NCBI GenBank assembly: GCA_032158295.1
Contig: CM063261.1
Coordinates: 2,046,001 to 2,110,000 of the forward strand
Direction of reading: 5' to 3'
DNA: 64,000 bases
DNA from: Pycnopodia helianthoides
Taxonomy: Eukaryota; Echinodermata; Asteroidea; Forcipulatida; Asteriidae
Of this stretch, positions 56,233 through 64,000 are shown piece by piece (position 1 is the stretch's first letter; each line of letters begins with the position of its first letter). The position numbers and the translations under genes are program-made. The notes under the pieces are model-generated. The model had not been told where the DNA came from, did no database searches, and was given only the letters and a program-made list of their open reading frames with translations.

Positions 56233-59200
56233 GTAAGACGGTGTTGGATTTGTTGTTCCTCAACTGACCTTGGGTCACAGTTAATTTGAATGTTTGCTCT
56301 GGGTTGTCGTCATCCATTGTATTGTGAGGTATTCTCCTCTCGTAGGTTATTTTAGGATTTCTCTGAGCTTTGGCTGTTTATCCTCAGTAGGAGGCGCGGG
56401 GGGTATTAAAACCTACGACACAATGCAGGGTTTCCCTCATTATAATATATTTTTAGAAACTTGGTTTCCACCTCAAGCTGGGGGGGGGGGGGTGGTACAG
56501 ACACTTAACACATTATCTCTCGTGATGTACTAAGCTTGGGTTTACAACTGGGTTGGGGACGGGGGGGGGGGGCAGCCACCGTACTACTCAAGGACTGATG
56601 CTTGATATACAGTATGGGGGACACACACATCGGGGGACAAAATCCCCTGACACCTGCATTAAACAAATCAAAAAATTAAGAAATCAATATTTAGTTTCAT
56701 CATAATCCTTTTCTGGTCTCCCCTCTCTATAGTCTTTCAGGGAAATATTGTGTCAAATAAATGGCGAAAAAATTGCCACTGGCCACCTACACAGTATGAC
56801 TCAAACACGTGTCATCGTCGAAAATGGTTTTCATCATTAGGCTATTGTTCTTGTTACTAATGATAAACACCACATTGTGAACCGTATATGATCAATCTTT
56901 AGTGTGATGACTCAAACTTGTCTATTGATCCCTTGCACCTACGTCACACGCGTCCACTGTTTGCTAATTTGTGAGCCAAACTGCTCGTACAGTAATAATT
57001 ATGGCAATCGCGTACACGCCGCGTGCGATATTTGTTTCCGTACCACACGCTGGCTTATGTTCTCACGCATAAGGTATGGGCACCTTCCCCGGATCCCTTC
57101 ATTGTTGACCCCGTACTAAGTGTGCGGTACCAAAACAAAAAAATTGCACGCTGCGTGGCCTAAACATTTGCAACTTAAACACACGAGACGCTGACTCCCA
57201 AAATGGCGCAACCAAGATTATTGTGAAGTTATTACGTCAGGTAAATTGCGTCAACACCTTGGTGAGTGAGAAACAGTCAGACCCCCTACCCTGTTCTATT
57301 AAAGTAACTATCCATTAATCAGTCTAATAGGAGACAGGGAACATGACAAAGGTGAAGACAGCAAAACAGAAGTATATGATGTTAACGTTAACATATTTTT
57401 TATTCTATTTCGTTTACTTTAGGTTACGGCAACGTAACACCCCTGTCGCAACTTGGACGCATTTTCGCCATCGTCTACGCAGTGATTGGGATCCCACTTA
57501 TGTTATTGTTTATAACAGATATAGGCAAGTATAATTATAGAGCTTTGATCAGTATAAATCTCATGAAACGAGATTCAGACAAAAATGTGTTAAATAAAAC
57601 GCATATAATCCAAAGCTACCTTGAAGAAAATGGTTACGGATTGTGGGTTAAAACCCCGCAGAGAGAGGGCCGCTGTCAGAACGTACTGACATAATTTAAT
57701 ATTTCCATTGTCTTAACCACGGAGTCGTACACACTGGTCAGCTCACATGCCATGATATCGTAAGCTGGACCATATGCCACACGTCCTAGAGGAGGGGGGG
57801 GGGGTGTCAATCAACAGGGGTCAGTGATTTGGTTAGAAAAGGGGGGCAGGACAAAACTCTGCCAACATCCTTCGTGAACAAAATCGGCATTTCAATTGTC
57901 AATGGTAGATGAAACCAAATAATAAAACTTAATTAACCAAGCAAATAAATGAGCTTCAATTAAAACAGGCAATACCTGGACGTGTAAACAACACACCCAG
58001 AGGAAATAAATAAAAATATGTTGACCCCCCCCCCCACTCCTCTTAACCTTCGGAAAAAGCTTGGAAGCATGTACTGACAACTTACCACGGGGGCGCGTTG
58101 CAACCAAACAGGTCCCGTGCTGCATGGGTTTGAATTTGACCAAAACCGTGTCAAATTGTACATAAAGCCAAATATAATATAACCCAAATACAAGCCTAAC
58201 GTGTTAATTAGCCACTTGGGTTACATTACAAAGCCCCTGATGGTATACATAGCCAAAGATTTTCACTTATTAGTGACGTCACAATGACGTCTTGTATCGT
58301 AATCTCTTTTCCCCCACAGGAAATAAGTTTGCCCGCTGGACCAAAATTGCCGTCATTGCATTCCGGAAGTGGAAATACATTATTTGTCAGCGATGCAAAA
58401 GGAAAACGAAGAAAGAGGAAGGAACCGATTCCAAAGATGAGGATTTCAGAGGTGAGGATGATGAGGTTGGGGTTAAGGACAACGAAACCTCAGTGGGTAT
58501 TGGAGGTACTCAGAGCTGCGACGCGGTTAATGCTCATGTCAGCATCCCTGAGGTTCATATCAACATCGCCATGTCGACACTCGATGAGGGTTCATGTGAG
58601 GCTGATACCGCGAGAGGCGACCATGAGGACACAGGAGGTTACAATGATTACCAGAAGGACGGGACGGGGAGTCTGTATATCGATCAGGCAAACAGTGAGT
58701 ACGGAGGTTCGAGTACCGGTGTCGGAGGCTGCTGTATTGAGGCTCATCCGGAAACCAACCCTTACGGTTCTGATAAAGATTCAAATTTACCACTCTCCCC
58801 TCAAACCACTGAGGAACAATTTGGAGGCAGTGGGGATCAGGATGTATCACACGGTATGGAAATAACGAACGTCGAACAGCCCACTGCCCTGGATAACTAC
58901 GACAGTGTGAGTGCTACGGATGATGATGTTTTTGTCTATATGAATATAGCAACGGAAAAGGATGCCGCACATAGAACACCAGAAGATGACACTGTGATGG
59001 ACGGCATGCAGGATACTGAGTTTCCAGCAGCGGAGCATGCCAGCAATCCTGCCGTCGATTGTGAAGAAATAACGGTTGTGGTCGATGGGAGCTTGGAGGG
59101 AATAAACCCCGACGTGACTGATGATAGTAATGCACCGGGAGTGGCACCGATCGAAACCAGGGAGGATTCGGGCGTGCAGCAAACAGCCGTTGATTCAACG

Positions 59201-60268
59201 AAATGTGAGAAATGTGGCCAGTACTTGCAAAGTGACCATGTTGTGAACGACAGTGTCGACAATGGACGACCGACAGTTATCGGAAGCAGCAGACGGAAAC
59301 GAAGGAGAGGAATAATTGACAAGATGAGGCAAGTTTCTGAGAATACACACGCAATATTATCAAGAAGTAGATCGAAATCCTTGGAGGATATTTCTTCCTT
59401 TAGAAACTCGACCGGGCGCGATTCGAAGCGACCGTCGGTATTGAGAAGTGGAACCGACCGGCGCACCTCAGCGCCTGGTGTAGTCAGCTTCCAACCACAG
59501 CCCGTCCGACAGAACGGGAGCTTGCCATACCGCATCCAGGAAAGGACTCGTAGCGACTCCAGTGATCTGGACCACGACCCCGTTCGGAATACAGACTACG
59601 ACGGGGAATACCGGGACCGCGCCGCGACTGATTCGGGTGTGGCATCGTCCAGCTCCAACTCTACCGAGTGCTCGCCGAAGCGTCAGCCGTACTCGGTCAG
59701 CGTTGACGTCACCGGTGATCCCATGGACTCGGAGGATTCCATCGACGATGACGTCAGCGACAATGACGTTATAGATTCCGACGAAGAGAAGAAGATGAGT
59801 AGGTGCCGTAATCGCAATGGCGTGATGGACAGGCGCGCCACCATCGGTGACTTTTCCCGCATTTCAGAATCTGATATCGCAATGCTGAGCATTCCGATAT
59901 GGTTAGCGTTGTTGCTTCTACTGATATACCTCATATTTGGCGCGGGATGTTTTGCCGCCATGCAAAAGTGGACCTTCCTGGATGGATTCTACTACTGTTT
60001 CATCTCGCTTAGCACGATCGGTTTTGGAGACCTTGTCTTCCTCCCGCAAAACCTCCACGCCGGGTTGATCTTTTCCTTCCTCTACTCTTTCTTCGGACTC
60101 TGTTTCACCTCCATGTGCATGAGTCTTAGCTCATTGGAACTCACGCTTTTGTCAAGGAAAATATCCTCCAAGTTTGGGGTGTATAGCGAACGAGTCCGTC
60201 TGCGTTCTGTGCGATGGGCGGGTCGTAGACGGAGGGCTATCCGCGGGCGGTCCCCCGACACGCGGTAG
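55559..60268 (+). CDS. KCNK: two-pore-domain potassium channel, TRESK-like, frame-disrupted in exon 1
   Basis: Background K+ channel of the plasma membrane. Exons: 55559-56232, 57423-57524, 58320-60268; both introns are phase 1. About 905 residues, versus 300-500 for most K2P channels. Order: Ser/Arg-rich cytoplasmic N-terminus (about 125 aa), TM1 (residues about 126-149), extracellular cap, pore 1 with filter TIGYGN split by intron 1, TM2 ending GIPLMLLFITDIGNKFARW, a cytoplasmic loop of about 520 aa, TM3, pore 2 with TIGFGD, TM4 and a short basic tail. The long TM2-TM3 loop with short C-terminus is the TRESK/KCNK18 layout. ATG 55559 is the first in frame. The cap at about 56060-56160 does not read in one frame: TM1 is in frame 2 (position mod 3), pore 1 in frame 0. 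No plausible intron fits between them. Either a sequence error or a damaged allele is likely. Confidence 0.9.
56233..57422. other. K2P intron 1
   Basis: 1.2 kb GT-AG intron with poly(G) runs at about 56480 and 56560 and no other recognised feature. Confidence 0.8.
57423..57524 (+). CDS. KCNK: K2P exon 2: rest of pore 1 and TM2
   Basis: A 102-nt exon encoding YGNVTPLSQLGRIFAIVYAV and IGIPLMLLFITDI. The acceptor is TTTACTTTAG. The donor ATAG before GCAAGT is of the GC type. A phase 1 join to exon 3 restores the conserved glycine of DIG-NKFARW. Confidence 0.93.
57525..58319. other. K2P intron 2 (GC-AG)
   Basis: 0.8 kb intron with donor GCAAGT and acceptor CCCCCACAG. It contains short poly(G) and poly(C) runs. 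Confidence 0.8.
58320..60268 (+). CDS. KCNK: K2P exon 3: long loop, TM3, pore 2, TM4
   Basis: Acceptor TTTTCCCCCACAG. The loop (58320 to about 59880) is acidic and Ser-rich, with a CEKC pair at 59204, a basic patch SSRRKRRRG and phosphosite-like RSRSKSLED. TM3 starts at 59888 (SIPIWLALLLLLIYLIFGAG), the filter TIGFGD is at 60014-60031 and TM4 follows. It ends with an Arg-rich tail and TAG at 60266. Confidence 0.95.
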
Positions 60269-60293
60269 TATTAATATATAGGGCATTATACTA

Positions 60294-60454
60294 TGGCCCT
60301 TTTCGAATCGACGGCTTCGGCTCCGGATTGGGCTTCATGTCCAGTGTTCTTGTCTGAAACCCTGACCGCAAAGCATGCGTTAGTTAAAATAATTGAGGGA
60401 GCCTAGCTAGTCTGAGCCGATTTTGGAGCCGAAGCCGTGAATTCGAAAGGGCCA
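60294..60454 (-). mobile_element. family C foldback MITE in the K2P 3' region
   Basis: TATGGCCCTTTTCGAATCGA and CCGTGAATTCGAAAGGGCCA ends. The interior is the reverse complement of the copy at 38950. It starts 25 bp after the stop codon, so it is probably part of the 3' UTR. Confidence 0.85.
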
Positions 60455-61037
60455 TAATACTATGGACTAACTAGACTGGTGCCCTGTCTTTCACTGGTCT
60501 TACAATCACAATGGTTTCATTGGATTCACGCATTGGATTCACACAAGAGTACCGTAATACGGTATGTCCACACAGTATTATGGCATGCAAGGTCAAAGGT
60601 ACATCTGGCAGGATGCTGCCAGGTCCTAAAGGCCGGTATCCTGGGGAGTTATTCACGAGCCTCGAAGTGTGACGTCAGGTGTTCGGGCTGTGGACCACTT
60701 GCTTATGACGTCACGTGCTCGAACAGCCCCCTCTCCCACCAGGCTGATAGCGCTGGGTACAATAGTCATGCTGGTCGCTTGACGCACGTGAGCATTCCTA
60801 ATGTTAATACCGGGTATTGCACAACGATTTCAAGGGAGTTATTAGTGCCTGAAATTTGCATTAATCAAAACAAGAATAGAACACAACAAAACTTTGATTT
60901 TTTTTTCTCGAAAATGTTTAAAAGAAAATATTACAGATCCACAGACAAGTTTGATGATGTTTCGTTTTTACAAGGAAAACCAAAAATTGTCACGAATGTA
61001 CTCTTCTATCTATAAGCCAATGATGTATTATGCCATA

Positions 61038-61043
61038 AATAAA
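61038..61043 (+). terminator. candidate polyadenylation signal
   Basis: AATAAA in ATAAATAAAATAAT, about 770 bp after the channel stop codon. It is the first good hexamer I noticed on this strand, followed by a T-rich stretch. Confidence 0.3.
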
Positions 61044-61184
61044 ATAATCTTTGGTGCTGCAATATAGTTAAGTTTCATTTTATCTTTTTAAATGACAATG
61101 TTTTTATTTAAAGTCCAAGTATTTTAGAGTGAAGAGTTAGTTTCAGCCGCTGTTTATGTTTAGAATTCAACTTTAACTTCGGAA

Positions 61185-61287
61185 CGCTAAAGGTGGCAGC
61201 AGATTTACCCAGGTAACTTTCAATTGTTTATGCATGTGCGCATGTCCAAGGACAATGCATATACCTGAAGTCTGCTGCCACCTAGCG
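61185..61287. repeat. 103-bp inverted repeat
   Basis: CGCTAAAGGTGGCAGCAGA is inverted as TCTGCTGCCACCTAGCG. Small MITE-like hairpin. Confidence 0.7.
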
Positions 61288-61527
61288 GCCCCATAATGTC
61301 TTCCATTAAACCAGACACGAGGGTCTTTGTTTATGTTTACAAATTGAACCACACCTTTAACCTCCGAGTTTCAGTTGGTGAAATTGCAAAATGGCCGCAC
61401 CAACCGAATGAGCATGCATAATTTTTAGTCCGCGTCCTAATAGGTGGCTACCGCTTTGGCTAGATCACCACGTACAAAAATGCATCTAAGCTGCTCTAAG
61501 CCACCGTTGTGCTGCAGCCGCAGTCCC

Positions 61528-61791
61528 AATAAGCCAACTGCAAGTTAGATTTGAATAATGTCTCGTACATGTGATTCGGGGCAAGCTTTTATACGTATTT
61601 ACATGGATGTCTTCGGAACAATGGTACCATGGTTTGCCCCTTGGTGGCTATATTATACAAAAGCTTACCCCGAACCATGTGACATAGCAACTGTCTCTGT
61701 AGTCTGCATAATTCAAATTTAAGCGGTAACTAGTAACTAAGCAATTCACTGTATAGCAGACGTTATTCAAATAATTCGCAAATGGCTTATT
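61528..61791. mobile_element. 264-bp nested inverted repeat
   Basis: Outer arms: AATAAGCCAACTGCAAGTTA (61528) against TTCGCAAATGGCTTATT (to 61791), extended by TTTGAATAATGTCT and AGACGTTATTCAAA. Inner arms: CATGTGATTCGGGGCAAGCT and AGCTTACCCCGAACCATGTG. The right flank continues CGGACACGGCC, the family B terminus. Confidence 0.72.
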
Positions 61792-63076
61792 CGGACACGG
61801 CCTTCCACAGAAACAATCCAGAAACGAAATCCTTCCCACCGTGTTTTAAAGGAATACCTTTCAAAGTGTCTATCTCTTAACCCAACTTTCTTGCCTTATT
61901 ATTACTGTGACTATCCAAGTAATGGGTCGGGAGGGGGGAGGGGGAGGGGGGAGAGGGGAGGGGGAGGGGGAAGGGGTCAAGGAAAAAAATTTGACTGCAT
62001 GGGAGAGAAAAAGTCGGGCTCCTTCTGCGGCATTGACAGAAATACTAGACTATAGGTCTATGAACTATACGACAACAGACAAAGCATTGGTGAATGTATC
62101 CCACGTTGTATTCTGGGTGATACTAGTACAATGGAGCTAGCGTAATATTATTATTTTAATATCAGGTTTGTTATTATATCATGCTCACTTATAAAGTATA
62201 AGTTATAGATTACGCACATACCACATGATTTGAAAGGAAATGGGTTTTTGTTTTTATCAAAAGTATTTTGGTGTGATATAAAGATGAGTTTTAAGCATAT
62301 TTATTATTATTTAAAAGAACGTGATTTTAATAAAATACTTATCACAGTAGACCCTATCTATAAAGGCTAAAATGCACGATTTTTGCTTATCAATAACATG
62401 TCGCAAAACGGAATTTCCTAAAAGGTTCATCAATAGACCTTTATCACGGTGACGTCACCTTGTTTCTCTGAAAATGAGTGAATCACAACACTGAATTTGT
62501 CCCTTGGAGTCCCTCCTTGACCCCATATCGAAAAAAACCAACTAAAATCCTATTTGTCACTAATGCAAGAACTACATCACAAGGTAGTTTACTTCCCTTT
62601 TCAAAATTCAATGTCTCAGGTAGACTTTAATCGTCCACAGATAGACCTACATGCTATGTTTCCCCAACTTAATTTGCTTATTATAAAAGTGTCGACAATG
62701 AGACCACTGGGTTGCCCATAAACATTTGCTTTAAAGTGAGAAGGAAACAAATTCTCTCACCTTCACGGACCCCAAGTACCGAAAACACGCGAGACTTGCA
62801 CGCCTCTGCAAGAGATCGACAGTATTGTCGTCCGAACAGTATAACAATTATATTAGTTGTGCCTTAAAATCAGTTTTTATTTTATATTTTGATCAGTGAT
62901 GAAATGTATGTACATAAGATCTTCTTGTTTGCAATAAATTATGTTGAGTTGATCTCGACTGAAATCAATGTTTGAAAAGAAATGAGCAATTCCGTGTGGA
63001 CTTCAAAATCGACTATGTGTGTGCTTTGTACCTAATTGTGGTAAATTCATAATTTTTAGGTGTGGGTTTGTTTCTC

Positions 63077-63299
63077 TTAAAGGCACAGTGCACGTTTGGT
63101 GGAGCTTACTGACAGAGACGCTTCTCATATTCACATTTTGGGGAATAAAAAGTGATATATTTTCCATAACCGTAGTACTTCGAAGTTGAAAATTTCTCAA
63201 AATTCATTATACTACCCAGGCTGCTGTACTTCTAAACCAAGTAAGTTTGTATTGCCATTAATTTTAAGAGTCATTACCAAACGTGTACTGTGCCTTTAA
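63077..63299. mobile_element. TTAA-ended MITE (TTAAAGGCACAGTGCACG)
   Basis: 24-bp terminal inverted repeats with one mismatch, from TTAAAGGCACAGTGCACGTT to AACGTGTACTGTGCCTTTAA. 223 bp, no ORF. Confidence 0.88.
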
Positions 63300-64000
63300 T
63301 TCAGCCCAGAGTTCCAGACGTGTTCAAAGCCAAACTAGCTGGTTACTGTAGTAAGTGTACACCATGCGTGCTTCATAATTTGTTTTATTGGGGATACGAA
63401 ACACTAGTATTAAGTAATGACGTGGGAATACATACATTGCAACCGCTGATCCGTTCTAATCCAGCATTAAAGGTCACTGCCTTTCTAATTGTCCAATCAC
63501 CCAGAGTCTTTGACCCTTACCTTCGGTATGAAAATGTCACAACACCCTATAACAAAATAATATTAAAAAATGGTCTTCGTGACTACCTGGGCATGTAGAG
63601 GATTATCGAGTCAAAGTCAACAAGTTATCATATTTTATATTTTATACAATTTCTTATGGAAATAGTCTGCAGCCAGTTAGACTGGCTCCCTTGTCTTTAA
63701 TCCGTGTGACGTCAGATGTTGGGGCGATGTAAACAGCTGTGAGACTTCTAAGTACACTGTATTTTGAAAATGCTTTTGAATATTTGGCAATTTGTACTTC
63801 ATTACAAAAATACATAAAGTGGGTTGAACCGTTGAGCACTGGCTGGAGGGAAAAGAAGTGTATTGTCAACGCAAGAGGGCGCTCTCTCTCGTCACGAACA
63901 CTACAGAGCCCTCGAGTTGCGTTACAAGTTTTCGATAGGCAAACTTTGGTACGTCACGCAATCACGAGTCACTCTGTGTAAAGACTCACTCACGGAATTA

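Larger units (their letters stand above)
60269..64000. other. 3' flank of the channel gene, no recognised gene
   Basis: Probable 3' UTR at the start, then four inverted-repeat elements listed separately. Short open frames (up to about 180 codons at 60479-61015) have no recognisable domain, and one overlaps AT-rich UTR-like sequence. Confidence 0.6.

Noticed and set aside
60479..61015. A 178-codon plus-strand ORF after the channel gene
   Set aside because: No recognisable domain, and its last third is AT-rich UTR-like sequence. It overlaps the probable 3' UTR.

Overview
The window is eukaryotic nuclear DNA from a metazoan. Its repeats point to an echinoderm, probably a sea star: short TTAA-flanked elements beginning TTAAAGG, a foldback family beginning GGGCCCAATTTCAT, and tRNA-derived SINEs. 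This placement is inference from repeat families I recognise, not from a search. Genes are split by multi-kilobase AT-rich introns, and most long open frames are low-complexity artefacts. I see no bacterial features, CRISPR array, rRNA or intact tRNA.

Layout. (1) 1-9890 is repeat-rich and without a recognised gene; it may include the 3' UTR of the next gene. (2) 9891-32714, minus strand, is an ALP/Enigma-type PDZ-LIM gene. I could rebuild eight exons whose phases all agree: PDZ, a linker, a ZM motif, a Pro/Tyr-rich linker and one complete LIM domain, 344 aa. Its introns hold long strand-asymmetric minisatellites: polypurine, G-rich 14-mers, and telomere-like arrays on both sides of one exon. 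(3) 32715-37039 is intergenic. (4) 37040-38449, plus strand, is an unrecognised 469-aa single-exon ORF with an RG-rich N-terminal part. (5) 38450-46824 is intergenic and rich in MITE-like inverted repeats and tandem repeats. (6) 46825-50358, minus strand, is a non-LTR retrotransposon with one intact 1136-aa ORF (RT, CCHC, restriction-like endonuclease). It lies inside an ATT/TAA microsatellite, the known target of Dong elements of the R4 clade. (7) 50407-55558 is intergenic plus the probable 5' UTR of the next gene. (8) 55559-60268, plus strand, is a two-pore-domain potassium channel with a cytoplasmic loop of about 520 residues, resembling TRESK/KCNK18. Its extracellular cap is frame-disrupted. 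(9) 60269-64000 is 3' flank with more inverted repeats.

The PDZ-LIM protein should act at Z-discs or actin bundles and the K2P channel in setting membrane potential. Nothing in the sequence ties the three host genes together functionally. The most unusual items are the TAA-targeted retrotransposon with its stop-abutting hairpin, the K2P cap frameshift with a CTGAA duplication, two GC-AG introns, complementary telomere-like arrays around a LIM exon, and a MITE bounded by 27-bp perfect direct repeats.
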